The translations under genes were made by a program, and so were the position numbers. The notes under the pieces are model-generated. The model did not search any database. It was given only the letters and a program-made list of their open reading frames with translations, and was not told the DNA's origin. A stretch of DNA of 64,000 bases from contig NZ_RJUF01000185.1 in NCBI RefSeq assembly GCF_024343775.1, positions 1 to 64,000 on the forward strand, written 5' to 3'. The stretch comes from Lacihabitans soyangensis. GTDB taxonomy: Bacteria; Bacteroidota; Bacteroidia; Cytophagales; Spirosomataceae. Of this stretch, positions 30,081 to 39,584 are shown in pieces (within the stretch, counting starts at the first letter, position 1; every line of letters starts with the position of its first letter).

Positions 30081-32327
30081 TTACTTCACCTGATATTCGT
30101 CTTTGGGCCACATATCTGTATTAACATCTTTATTATCAAGAAGTTTACCATTCTGAACAACTTTCAAAGTGTTCAAGAAATTACTCATAATCACCTTGGC
30201 ATCGATATTAGCTCTTTTGTAAAAATCTAACGTAAAAGGATCATCAAATCTTTTGAGAATGGTTTCTCTATCAAAGTTAAGGGGAGATTCCGAGCCGATA
30301 AAAAGCGATTCCTGAATTTCGTAGACATACGGAAAAACCGCACCAAAACTATGTTTGATTCGTTCAGTCGGGGCCCAAGTGACCGCTATTCCCCTAGGTT
30401 TTAGTTTTGACTTCAGTAGACTGAAATATTCTACGGAATACAGATTTCCTGCAAAAGATGACCTAGGGCGGAGAGCATCGGCTTCCAGAACATCATACAA
30501 CATTTCAGAACTCTGAATATCCTTTCTTCCATCCTCCAACTTTAAGTTCAGCCTTTTGTCGTTCAAAATTAAATATGCCGAACTGTCTTTTGTTCGTTTT
30601 ACATATTCATAAAGCACATTAGGCTGGCTTTTTATGACTTCCCAACAAACAAGCTGTTTGGTGTTGGTCCTTCCCGAAGCTCCATAAAGTGTACCCGCTG
30701 ACCCTAGTCCTATGATACCAATTCGCTCAGGGTTTGGATGAACAAAGGCCGGAACAGCACCTAGCATGATATGGAAATAATCGGTTCGCATTGGAAAATG
30801 ACTTTGCCCTAGACCGTTTATAAATACCGTCGACTCCGTTTCTCCAATTTTGATGGAAGACAAGGCAGTCTTATCCTCACTGAAAATGAATTTAGACTCT
30901 TCCCTCATACCTGAAACTACTTTCCAAAATTCTTGCTTTCCTGGCACTAAAAGTACCAAAACCAATAAAAAAAGGCTCAACAATACAGGATAAAGCCAAT
31001 TAATCAATCTTTTATACCAAAGAATTCCTATATATAAAAACCCTGTAAGAATCAATAATTTAAGAGTAAGTGAGGTGCCTAATATTTCGAAACCTATCAA
31101 GGAAGCAAACCAAGCCCCCGCGGTAGAACCGGCAATATTGATAAACTGTAGAGAACCTAACTTTTTCCCGACCAAAGAAAAATCGTTTTGGATGATGTTC
31201 TGAGAAATACTAAAACTGAAACCCATTATAAAGGTGGGTACCGACATCAAAAACACCGGAATGATAAACATGGTGGTCATTCTTAGCTTAAAACTCGGGA
31301 TTTCATCATAGCCTTCAAAAAAACCTCTGAGCGGTTCAAGAAAGCCTAGATTTTCAATAGAAAGATAAAGAATAACCATACTCAAGGCCACATAGGTATA
31401 CAAAACCGTTTGAACTCGGAGAAAAGTTTTAAGTTTACCACTTTTATATTTCTTATTGTATAAAACGCCCAACCAGGTTCCAATAGCCATCGAACCCAAA
31501 TAAATGGTCAGAATTATGGAGAAAGTCACTGCATAAGACTTCATCATGACATCTATCATCCTAAACCAGATAATCTCGAATGATATGGCCGTAAAACCAG
31601 ATATAAAATACTGAATCAACCAAAATTTGAAAGGAACATTTAGTTCTTCTTCAATTACCTTATTTGAAGGCAATTCGTTCACATCTTGTTGATTTTCAGT
31701 ACTCTTCCCATACAAACCAAAGATGAGAACAGACAAACCACAAAAGAAATTTAAAGCAGCAGCAACATAAATGGCGTTTTCAAAACCCATTTTTGGTATT
31801 AAGTAAAACGAAGTAACCATGGTGCCTATTGCTGCCCCGAGGGTATTGGTAAAATAAAGAAGGCTTATGAAATTACCTTGATTTCCGATGTTTTTGAAAG
31901 CCTTCGAGAGTAAAGGAAGCGAAACACCCATCAAAAATGTTGGTATTAAAAGCAAAAGAAATAAGGTAAGGTACAAGTAAATAGAACCCAACTGAAAGCT
32001 GCTATTGGCCACAAACATCCAATCATAGAAAAGGATTTTGCTAAAAAGAGCAAATACGCCGATGCCCACCTCAGCGGCGAAAAAATACAAGATGTGTTTG
32101 CCTTGTTTCAGGCGGTCAGAAAGATACCCACCAACCAAGTAGCCAATTCCTAAACCTGCCATAAATGCAGAGACTATCAAACTAATGTTGACCGAACTTA
32201 TACCTGTAAAAAAAGCTAGCCACCTTTGCCAAATAACCTGATAAACGAGAGCCGCGAAGCCCGAGAAAAAATAAATTGAAATTAAAAACAGGGATGTAAA
32301 ACTTTTACTTTTGGGAATATTATTCAT
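30081..32327 (-). CDS. MFS-like membrane protein fused to a spermidine-synthase-like domain
   Basis: 748 residues. About residues 1-460 hold 12 or more hydrophobic helices in two blocks starting FFSGFAALVYQVIWQRWLAFFTG and FISGFTAISFEIIWFRMIDV. These two openings resemble each other, suggesting internal duplication. Residues 480-748 form a Rossmann methyltransferase/spermidine-synthase fold with IGIIGLGSAGTLYGA and VCWEVIK. The aminopropyl-transfer acidic motifs of SpeE are not obvious, so polyamine synthesis is doubtful. Such fusions are common in bacteria but uncharacterised. Single gene. Confidence 0.82.
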   Translation of the reverse strand: MNNIPKSKSFTSLFLISIYFFSGFAALVYQVIWQRWLAFFTGISSVNISLIVSAFMAGLGIGYLVGGYLSDRLKQGKHILYFFAAEVGIGVFALFSKILFYDWMFVANSSFQLGSIYLYLTLFLLLLIPTFLMGVSLPLLSKAFKNIGNQGNFISLLYFTNTLGAAIGTMVTSFYLIPKMGFENAIYVAAALNFFCGLSVLIFGLYGKSTENQQDVNELPSNKVIEEELNVPFKFWLIQYFISGFTAISFEIIWFRMIDVMMKSYAVTFSIILTIYLGSMAIGTWLGVLYNKKYKSGKLKTFLRVQTVLYTYVALSMVILYLSIENLGFLEPLRGFFEGYDEIPSFKLRMTTMFIIPVFLMSVPTFIMGFSFSISQNIIQNDFSLVGKKLGSLQFINIAGSTAGAWFASLIGFEILGTSLTLKLLILTGFLYIGILWYKRLINWLYPVLLSLFLLVLVLLVPGKQEFWKVVSGMREESKFIFSEDKTALSSIKIGETESTVFINGLGQSHFPMRTDYFHIMLGAVPAFVHPNPERIGIIGLGSAGTLYGASGRTNTKQLVCWEVIKSQPNVLYEYVKRTKDSSAYLILNDKRLNLKLEDGRKDIQSSEMLYDVLEADALRPRSSFAGNLYSVEYFSLLKSKLKPRGIAVTWAPTERIKHSFGAVFPYVYEIQESLFIGSESPLNFDRETILKRFDDPFTLDFYKRANIDAKVIMSNFLNTLKVVQNGKLLDNKDVNTDMWPKDEYQVK

Positions 32328-32474
32328 ATAGGTTTTCTGTATACTTACTTACAAAAGACCAAAATAGAGAATAATATTCTTAATTGAAGTTTTTCTTTTT
32401 GTTTTTTAATTAGATTATAATTGTAGTTCCTGCTATTTAGCCTATAATTGGGATATCGACATTTAAAAGCAACA

Positions 32475-33548
32475 TTATTTTATGACTGCATTTATTTTTT
32501 CCCAAAGGGATCTATCAAAACCCGAAACTGCAAAACTTGGGTTGGCTTTATCTGCGGCATCTCCCATTCGTACAACCACCATATTTTTGCTCGGAATCAC
32601 ATAGATTCGTTGATCCTCAGCACCCATGGCAGCGTACAAATCAGAAGGGGCATTCGGAATAAGCATACCAGGATACACCGTTTGAGAACTTGGCACCATG
32701 AAATTTGACTTACCATTTAACCACCACAAATAGCCATAAGAAGGATTTAAGCTTTGTGACGAACTTGTGCTCTCTTTCCAATATGTTTCATTCAAAATCT
32801 GTTCATCTTTCCATTTACCTTCGTTTAGGGCCAAAAGCCCGAACCTTGCCATACTTCGGGTATCACTATGGTAAATTTTAAAAATCAAGCCCATATTCCA
32901 TGAACCATCCATACCGATTTTGTCACTGAGTTTATTTTTGAAATAGGTCTCAAAATTTTGTTTACTTGCCGTGGCTATCACATCCATCAATTTCTGAAAA
33001 ACATTTCCATAAGCCCAGCGTTTTCCAGCATCGGCCACATAAGTAAGATTGGCTTTCGTGACCAGTTGTTTTTCATCGTCCAAACCGGAAGTCATGGTGA
33101 GCAAGTGTCTGGAGGTTATAAGATTTTCCTTCTCCAATGGCTCAACTGTCCAACCAGTACCCAAATATTTCGATGCTATGTCATTGATATTGAGCAGTCC
33201 TTCCTGCTGAGCAATTCCAGTTGTTGCGGCAACCAAGGTTTTACCTGCACTATTCCAAGCCCAAGAAGTCTTGGAAGTATGTCTATTAAAGTACTCCTCC
33301 ATCACGATACGGCCATTTACCAAAATCATGAAGGACTTAGAATTTTTCTCTTCCAAAAAATCCTTCAAAGGTTTCACCGCGGCCTCATTCCAACCCAAAC
33401 TCGCCGGGGAAGTAGTTTCCCAATTGTTACTTGTATTAGAAGGGAAATACATCTCGCCAGAGGGAGTTGTAGGCTCGGTGGAATTATCTGGTTTTTCGCA
33501 AGAAAAAAGCGTAAAAAGTAATATTGCAGTAAGAAATTGAGTTTTCAT
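32475..33548 (-). CDS. Serine beta-lactamase-like lipoprotein (class C fold)
   Basis: 357 residues with lipobox C17 (LFTLFSC). The penicillin-binding/class C signature is present: S100-x-x-K103 in NSAGKTLVAATTG and Y180-G-N182 in RWAYGNVF. Late in the protein, VVRMGDAADK stands where a KTG motif is expected, without a clear KTG. Such family members are usually esterases or peptidases rather than true antibiotic-hydrolysing enzymes. Single gene, oriented away from the Asp-box gene. Confidence 0.85.
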   Translation of the reverse strand: MKTQFLTAILLFTLFSCEKPDNSTEPTTPSGEMYFPSNTSNNWETTSPASLGWNEAAVKPLKDFLEEKNSKSFMILVNGRIVMEEYFNRHTSKTSWAWNSAGKTLVAATTGIAQQEGLLNINDIASKYLGTGWTVEPLEKENLITSRHLLTMTSGLDDEKQLVTKANLTYVADAGKRWAYGNVFQKLMDVIATASKQNFETYFKNKLSDKIGMDGSWNMGLIFKIYHSDTRSMARFGLLALNEGKWKDEQILNETYWKESTSSSQSLNPSYGYLWWLNGKSNFMVPSSQTVYPGMLIPNAPSDLYAAMGAEDQRIYVIPSKNMVVVRMGDAADKANPSFAVSGFDRSLWEKINAVIK

Positions 33549-33928
33549 AAACTATTTGTTTGGCTTTCAGATATTTCTTCGACAAAAATTCAGCCAAAAG
33601 GTTTAGTTAGCTTTCGTAATTTCTTATGATTCTATCGGCACACGGATTGTACGGAACGTTGTTCTTAGGCTTTTTTATTAGTTATACGTTTAATAGAACA
33701 CGGATGACACGGATCCTTTGGATCACGGATTTACACATTTAAAAAATTTCAAAAGAGAAATCATTAATAATCTGTCGTACAGATAAGCATTAGCCATTCT
33801 GCTTGCCAATTTACATTATGTTTAGTAGAACTTTTTACATTCAATTTACATATTTTTACTAAAGAAATTATTGTCGAATACTTTACACAAGTACTTTTAC
33901 CTCCATATTTCACGAAACCAATTTTACA
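33549..33928. other. Divergent intergenic region with a short ACACGGATGACACGG repeat
   Basis: 380 bp between divergent genes. At about 33697-33740 it contains an ACACGGATGACACGGAT unit followed by a GATCC/GGATC mini-hairpin and CACGGATTT. A weaker version lies after metH (about 3797-3832). The rest is AT-rich with no ORF of merit. Confidence 0.5.
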
Positions 33929-34909
33929 ATGAACACGCTAAAACTAAGTCTCCTAGTTATTTTTCAAATACTAGCTTTACTCTTTACAGGAAAGAATTTG
34001 ACCTGCGAGGATCCGATATTTCTAAATACCAAATCCAATGTGGCCAAAAATGTGATTTTTCAGTCGGTAGATTCTGGAAAAACTTGGCAAGATATCAGTA
34101 CAGGCTTACCGGCAAACTTAGAAAATACCGAACTTTTTGTGAATAATAATGGGCTTTATTTCTACTCGGAAAAGGAAATGTACCATCGAAATGCCAACGT
34201 GATGGCACCTTCCTGGAAAAAAGAATATGCTGTAAACAAACTAGGCAATGTGTCGGTGTGTAAGTCAGGACTGTATGCAGTTACCTATGGAGGGAAAATT
34301 TCAAAATTTGATTCTAAAACCCATATTTGGAGTCCAGTATTTACCAATTTTGGTAAAAGTACACTTCGAACCATATTTGAGACACAAAAAAATACTTTTC
34401 TGATTGGTACTGATGGTGGACTATTCAGATCAACCGATAATGGAAAAAACTGGAAAAACGTGCTTGAAGGCTGGGTTATTAAAGCTGTGGAATCGAAAGG
34501 TGTCTTAGTAGCTACGAGTCAAAAAGGTATAGTTCGGTCAACAGATGATGGAGCCACGTGGCAAAACGTTATCCATGAAGGGGGAGTTGGGATTGATGTG
34601 GCCATCATAAATGGAGGTTTTGCAGCCATCAGCTATAATGCCCAGTCAAAAACACGCAGAGTAAGAACCAGCTACGACACCGGCAAAACTTGGCAGGCCA
34701 TTGATGCCGGACTTCCTCCTCACGATTTAACAGCAAATATCTTGGAAGTGGACCATAACCTTTTCATTGGCCACCCCAAAGGAATTTACAAGTCCGCAGA
34801 TAAAGGAAAGTCTTGGACACTGATTTCACCCGCCATTGACGACAAAGTCTTTAATTTATACGTCTCAGGAAAAGCCATTTATGCCGTTCCAAGAGCTGGA
34901 GGTTGTTGA
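33929..34909 (+). CDS. Asp-box (BNR) beta-propeller secreted protein
   Basis: 326 residues with a hydrophobic signal region (about 5-22). At least five Asp-box-like repeats of the form S-x-D-x-G-x-(T/N/S)-W follow: SVDSGKTW, STDNGKNW, STDDGATW, SYDTGKTW and SADKGKSW. This is a compact BNR/sialidase-type propeller; whether it has an active site is not visible. The single gene ends in a strong hairpin shared with the convergent DUF885 gene. Confidence 0.8.
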   Translation: MNTLKLSLLVIFQILALLFTGKNLTCEDPIFLNTKSNVAKNVIFQSVDSGKTWQDISTGLPANLENTELFVNNNGLYFYSEKEMYHRNANVMAPSWKKEYAVNKLGNVSVCKSGLYAVTYGGKISKFDSKTHIWSPVFTNFGKSTLRTIFETQKNTFLIGTDGGLFRSTDNGKNWKNVLEGWVIKAVESKGVLVATSQKGIVRSTDDGATWQNVIHEGGVGIDVAIINGGFAAISYNAQSKTRRVRTSYDTGKTWQAIDAGLPPHDLTANILEVDHNLFIGHPKGIYKSADKGKSWTLISPAIDDKVFNLYVSGKAIYAVPRAGGC

Positions 34910-34926
34910 ATTGGTTTAAAAGCATA

Positions 34927-34959
34927 CTGTCCATAGTCCTGAAAACAGACTATGGACAG
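34927..34959. terminator. 12-bp perfect hairpin between convergent genes
   Basis: CTGTCCATAGTC pairs perfectly with GACTATGGACAG around a 9-nt loop, 17 bp after the Asp-box gene stop. Short T/A runs on either side make it a plausible bidirectional terminator. Confidence 0.7.
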
Positions 34960-35021
34960 GAATTTTCGCCGTACAACTTTGACAACTTAGTCCGCTTATG
35001 TTCAGATTTGTCTGAAAATAA

Positions 35022-36779
35022 TTATTTCACACCTTTAGCCCAAGTGTCCAACTTCGTTTCTAAAACAGCCAAAGGCAATCCGCCGTCTTTTAGCAATTGA
35101 TTATGAAAATCGGCAATATTAAATTTCTTTCCCAATTGCTTGGTGTACTTTGCCCTAAGCTGTATCAATTTAATAGAACCAACTTTATAGGCAGTAGCCT
35201 GGCCAGGTATAGCCATATATCTTTCTATTTCGGCTGTAGCGGCCGCCTCAGTAATGGGCTCATTATCAACCATATATTTTATGGCTTGTTCTCTTGTCCA
35301 TCCTTTAGCATGCATACCTGGGTCAACCACCAATCTAATCGCCCTGTGAATTTCGTCGCCCAGAGCCTTCATATACTGGTACGGATCGGTGTAAAGTCCG
35401 AGTTCCTTGCCTAGGCTTTCAGAATACAAACCCCAACCCTCAGAGTAGGCCGTAAAACTGCTATATCTCCTAAACTGTGGCAAGGCGTCATTTTCTCGCT
35501 GTAGCATAATTTGATAATGATGACCCGGCACGGCCTCATGAATAAATAAACTCTCCCGAACAGGCGTGCTGGCGGGATCAATGATCGGCACATAAAATAT
35601 TCCCGGCCTACTTCCATCTTTCAAGCCAGCATAGTATTGAGCCGCAGCCGAGGCAGCCCTGAAAGCCTCCGTTTGCCTTACTTCAAAAGAAGTTTTGGGC
35701 TTATACAAAAACAGTTTATTGAGGGTTGGCGTTATTTTGGCCTCAATCTCCCGATAGGCGTTCAATATTTCATCGGCAGTTTTATATGGGTAAAACTTGG
35801 GATCTGTCCGCATGTATTCAAAAAAAGCTTCTAAGCTACCTTCAAACTTTACCGATTTTTTAACAGCCTCCATTTCAGTGCGTATTCTTTTCACTTCTGC
35901 TAGGCCAGTACTGAATATTTCGTTGGCCGTTTTGTTGGTAGTGGTGATTTGCTTTAGGTTGTACTCATAAATCTCCTTTCCACCTGGTAAAGAGCCTATA
36001 CCGGAGCTACTACGAGTTTTGGGCAGATATTCGTTTTTCAAAAAATCAGCAAGTTTGGCATAAGTCGGCACCAATTTGTCCATAATTAGGGCTTTGTAGG
36101 CGGCGGTCATTGCTGTTTTCTGTTCTTCAGTAAAATCAGCGGGTAGGTTTTTGATGGGTCCGTAAAAAACAGATTTGCTCGGGTCTTCCACCACAAAGCT
36201 CTCCATTTGCTTGATGGTTTTTTCGGTTAAGAGTTTGGGTAAAACGTAGTTTTCTGCCATTCCTTTTCTGAAATAAACTATCGCACTATCGGCCCAGGCT
36301 GGTAATCGAGAAGCACGCTCGATCCAATTTTGGTAATCAAGATAAGTTTTAAATGGCTGAACTACACTGCCCGAACCATATTGAGCAACGGTAAGCGGCA
36401 CAGAATAAAATTGGTTAAATGGTATTCTATTGGTTTTTAAATCGTAGCCTTCAATATCCATATCGAGGCGATATTTGTAAATATCATAACTCAATCGGTC
36501 ATTTTCACTCAATTTACTTCGGTCATACTTGGCCAATTCTGCCTTATTTTTCAAAGCTATTTGCTTCAACTTGGCCCGATAACTGTCTGTAAACTCTATG
36601 GCCAGCTGGTTGTTGAATCGGTTGTCGCCAATATTGGTGGCATTAAATGGACTCAGTTGAATTTGCTCCTCAAACTTCGCCTCAAAAAAATCATTTAATG
36701 CCTTGTTATTTGGTATTTGGGCAATCAATTGAGTACTGACAAAGCAAATCAGAATAAAAAATGGGGATAGTTTTTTCAT
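35022..36779 (-). CDS. DUF885 zinc metallopeptidase-like protein
   Basis: 585 residues with a signal peptide ending near LIAQ. The DUF885 zinc motif HEAVPGHH (H414, E415, H420/H421) is intact. It is followed by the family's YSEGWGLYSESLGKELG, whose Glu is the likely third ligand, and AIRLVVDPGMHAKGW. The family is related to M32 carboxypeptidases and is common in Bacteroidota as secreted peptidases of unknown specificity. Single gene. Confidence 0.92.
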   Translation of the reverse strand: MKKLSPFFILICFVSTQLIAQIPNNKALNDFFEAKFEEQIQLSPFNATNIGDNRFNNQLAIEFTDSYRAKLKQIALKNKAELAKYDRSKLSENDRLSYDIYKYRLDMDIEGYDLKTNRIPFNQFYSVPLTVAQYGSGSVVQPFKTYLDYQNWIERASRLPAWADSAIVYFRKGMAENYVLPKLLTEKTIKQMESFVVEDPSKSVFYGPIKNLPADFTEEQKTAMTAAYKALIMDKLVPTYAKLADFLKNEYLPKTRSSSGIGSLPGGKEIYEYNLKQITTTNKTANEIFSTGLAEVKRIRTEMEAVKKSVKFEGSLEAFFEYMRTDPKFYPYKTADEILNAYREIEAKITPTLNKLFLYKPKTSFEVRQTEAFRAASAAAQYYAGLKDGSRPGIFYVPIIDPASTPVRESLFIHEAVPGHHYQIMLQRENDALPQFRRYSSFTAYSEGWGLYSESLGKELGLYTDPYQYMKALGDEIHRAIRLVVDPGMHAKGWTREQAIKYMVDNEPITEAAATAEIERYMAIPGQATAYKVGSIKLIQLRAKYTKQLGKKFNIADFHNQLLKDGGLPLAVLETKLDTWAKGVK

Positions 36780-37042
36780 AAGATATTATTTTTATGATTT
36801 TCGTGATTAAAAAATTCTGGAAGGAGAAAGGCAATCTAAACACTTTTAGAATAACTTTCAATCCAACCTTGAGCAATCATTATCTATTGCTCGAACAAGG
36901 TATAGCATCTAAACTAAAATACAAAATGCATGATATAGGCATAAATTTAAAAGGTGCTAACTCGGAACAAAGAAGTTTTTTTTTACTACTATTCGTTGGC
37001 GAAAATTAACATAAAATACTTCAAAGAAAAAAATTGTGTTCA
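36780..37042. other. AT-rich divergent spacer
   Basis: Spacer between the DUF885 start and the promoter of the GH43 cassettes. A 71-codon open frame here has no family resemblance, so I do not call it a gene. Confidence 0.4.
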
Positions 37043-37076
37043 TTTGACACTATTATAATTTATTCTATTAACTTTG
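37043..37076 (+). promoter_or_regulatory. Bacteroidota-type promoter of the first GH43 cassette
   Basis: TTTG (37043-37046) and TAACTTTG (37069-37076, an exact TAnnTTTG) are separated by 22 bp, matching the -33/-7 layout of the Bacteroidota primary sigma factor. Transcription would start about 70 bp before the lipoprotein ATG. Confidence 0.5.
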
Positions 37077-37154
37077 CTTCAGCTCTATTAAATCCGTCAC
37101 ATTTTTTCATCATAAATTTCAATTCATTTATTCAAAAATTATAAAAACAAATCT

Positions 37155-37889
37155 ATGAGTATTAGTCTCAAACAGTTGTTAATTACCACTTCTGTTGCTG
37201 CTCTTTTGGGCACTGCCTTGCAAGGGTGTAACTCCACCAAGCCCAAAATCAATAGCACCGTTGCCAAATCCGATACCACCCGCAGTATCGCTCCATTTTT
37301 TGTAAAAGCCACCAACAAAGTAAAAACGCCTGATAATGATGGCTTTATACAACGTTGGATGCTTTTGGAACCTATCAATAAGCCCAATCGAGGCAATACT
37401 GTTTTTACGGATAGCTATTTACGTGAAAATTTTACGAAAGAGTATTTTCCGAATCAGTTTGCCATCATGCCTACAGATGGTGAAAAAGTAAAAGCTGGAG
37501 AGCAAGAACTTACGTGGCATGCTTTAGAAAGCACCAATTTCAATGTAAAACTTTACTGTTTTGCCTATGGACTCAGAAAACAAGTTTACGGTGTTTTGTT
37601 CTGGGGAGTTACAGTAATTGATAGCCCTCGTGAAATGAAAAATGTACGCTTAGCAGTTGGTTCAAACTCAGCTTCGATGTGGTGGCTAAATGGCAAAGAA
37701 GCGGCACTACTTTCGGGCGATAGACGAATGGTTATGGACGATGTAGTTTCTAATCGCTTAACGCTCAATAAAGGTCGTAATATTTTACGAGGAGCAATTA
37801 TTAATGGTCCGGGTATGAGCGATTTCTGTGTTAGATTCTTAGACGAAAACGGCCAACCTATCAAAGACCTTTCTATTACTTGCGAGTGA
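37155..37889 (+). CDS. Secreted beta-rich lipoprotein, cassette copy 1
   Basis: 244 residues with lipobox C25 (ALQGCNS). The mature domain runs from GFIQRWMLLEP through SMWWLNGKEAALLSGDR to RNILRGAIINGPGMSDFCVRFLDENG. This looks like a jelly-roll carbohydrate-binding type fold, like accessory domains of Bacteroidota xylan or arabinan esterases. No catalytic motif is evident. It is paralogous over its whole mature length to the 39.6 kb gene, and each is followed by a GH43 gene (49 bp here), so the pair forms a repeated cassette. Confidence 0.7.
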   Translation: MSISLKQLLITTSVAALLGTALQGCNSTKPKINSTVAKSDTTRSIAPFFVKATNKVKTPDNDGFIQRWMLLEPINKPNRGNTVFTDSYLRENFTKEYFPNQFAIMPTDGEKVKAGEQELTWHALESTNFNVKLYCFAYGLRKQVYGVLFWGVTVIDSPREMKNVRLAVGSNSASMWWLNGKEAALLSGDRRMVMDDVVSNRLTLNKGRNILRGAIINGPGMSDFCVRFLDENGQPIKDLSITCE

Positions 37890-37938
37890 GAAATTATTTC
37901 TTAAAACTCAAAAACTTGATTTAAAAAATTAATTAAAT

Positions 37939-39390
37939 ATGAAATTGAATATAAAAAATATTGGCAAATTAGCCCTCGCCATAGGGTGTTTATCTGCCGA
38001 GGTAAATGCTCAAATCGGGAAACCATTTATTCATGACCCCTCTACCATAATGGAATCAGATGGTAAATACTACACTTTTGGTACTCGTGGCGGTGGTTTG
38101 GTATCAGAAGATGGCTGGACATGGAACCCTGGCGGTGAAAGACCAGGTGGTGGGGCTGCACCCGATGCCTTGAAAATTGGCGACCGCTATTTGATTGCCT
38201 ACGGTGCAACGGGTGGCGGCTTGAATGGTGGCCACAACGGTAAAATTTTGACAATGTGGAATAAAACCTTAGATCCAAAATCGCCTGACTTTAAATATAC
38301 AGAAGCCATAGTGGTGGCCTCCTCGGATGGAAACGAAGACTGCGATGCCATAGACCCGGGTTTATTGCTTGACCCCACCGATGGCAGATTATGGCTTTCT
38401 TACGGCACTTACTTTGGATTTATTCGCTTAGTGGAACTCGACCCCAAAACCGGTAAACGTGTCGAGGGAAACAAGGAAATAAACATTGCCATAGACTGCG
38501 AAGCAACGGCCTTGTTGTATCGTGATGGGTGGTATTATCTCCTGGGTACGCACGGTACTTGCTGCGATGGAGCCAATTCAACCTACAATATCGTTGTTGG
38601 TCGTTCTAAAAAAGTAACTGGTCCTTACTTAGATAACATGGGACGTGACATGCTAAAGGGTGGTGGCAAAATGGTCATGGGATCTGGCGGCGGCAGAGTA
38701 AATGGTGCAGGTCATTTTGGTCATTGGAAAATTGACGAGGGTGTAGAGAAAATGTCGTTTCACTATGAAGCGGATTTAGATATGAGCGGTCGTAGTGTTT
38801 TAGCCATTCGCCCATTGCTATGGAAAAACGGCTGGCCTGTAGGTGGTGAGCTTTTCAGAGAAGGAACTTACCAAATAGAGTCAGAACGACGTGGTTATGG
38901 CCTAGAATTAATTGTAGATTTTACCCGCATGCCTGGTGGTTTTCGTGGACCTCGCGATCCCAACGAACCGATTGTTAAGGTGGCCTCGCAAGAGCTTAAA
39001 GATGTAATAGATACCTGGCCAAAAGGAGAAATTGGGGTAAGAGCTGGCGATTACATAGCAAGACCCCATCAAAAATGGACAATTTCAGCGGTACCTGATG
39101 GAGGCGGGAATCCGGGTGGACCATATTATAAAATTGTGATTGCGGGTACAGAACGTGCTTTGGCAGCAACTGCAGATGCCGAATTGATCACAGTGCCGAA
39201 GTTTACAGGGGCAGCAGAACAGTTGTGGAGAATTGACCAACTGATTGACGGTACATACCGCATCATGCCAAAATTAATACCCAATTCTAACGAAAAATTA
39301 GCCTTGATTTCTTCAGGCGATAGTACGCCAACTTTGGGAAAATTTGATTTTAATAGCGATAATTCTAAATGGAATTTCAAGAATCAATAA
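37939..39390 (+). CDS. GH43 glycoside hydrolase with C-terminal lectin-like domain, copy 1
   Basis: 483 residues, signal peptide ending near VNAQ. The five-bladed GH43 propeller carries the expected acids: D33 in FIHDPST (general base), D139 in AIDPG (pKa modulator) and E188 in DCEATALL (general acid). Paired cysteines CC in GTCCDGANSTY are conserved in both copies. Residues of about 385-483 form a ricin-like trefoil (YYKIVIAG, EQLWRIDQ, LALISSGDS). Family 43 enzymes cleave arabinan or xylan side chains; the substrate here is unknown. Paralogue of the 40.4 kb gene. Confidence 0.9.
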   Translation: MKLNIKNIGKLALAIGCLSAEVNAQIGKPFIHDPSTIMESDGKYYTFGTRGGGLVSEDGWTWNPGGERPGGGAAPDALKIGDRYLIAYGATGGGLNGGHNGKILTMWNKTLDPKSPDFKYTEAIVVASSDGNEDCDAIDPGLLLDPTDGRLWLSYGTYFGFIRLVELDPKTGKRVEGNKEINIAIDCEATALLYRDGWYYLLGTHGTCCDGANSTYNIVVGRSKKVTGPYLDNMGRDMLKGGGKMVMGSGGGRVNGAGHFGHWKIDEGVEKMSFHYEADLDMSGRSVLAIRPLLWKNGWPVGGELFREGTYQIESERRGYGLELIVDFTRMPGGFRGPRDPNEPIVKVASQELKDVIDTWPKGEIGVRAGDYIARPHQKWTISAVPDGGGNPGGPYYKIVIAGTERALAATADAELITVPKFTGAAEQLWRIDQLIDGTYRIMPKLIPNSNEKLALISSGDSTPTLGKFDFNSDNSKWNFKNQ

Positions 39391-39584
39391 TTCATTGGTT
39401 ATAAATAGAAATCAATATTTATTCTAAAATCCATAGGGTTAAACAGAGTAACATTATTTTCGTAATTTTATATGTTTCGGTCTTGAGAAGCCAATTCTTG
39501 AGGCCGAAACTTCTGAATGTTTATCTAGGCAGAACTGCACAACTATCATTAGAAATCATAATTTCAACCTTAAAAAAATCGACG

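Noticed and set aside
33929-34909. Asp-box protein as another copy of the sortilin-like gene
   Set aside because: Only the generic Asp-box motif is shared; the rest does not align.
34903-35100. 65-codon frame after the Asp-box gene
   Set aside because: Overlaps the terminator hairpin and the 3' end of DUF885 on the other strand; a shadow.
36794-37009. 71-codon open frame before the first GH43 cassette
   Set aside because: No recognisable domain and it occupies an AT-rich divergent promoter spacer.
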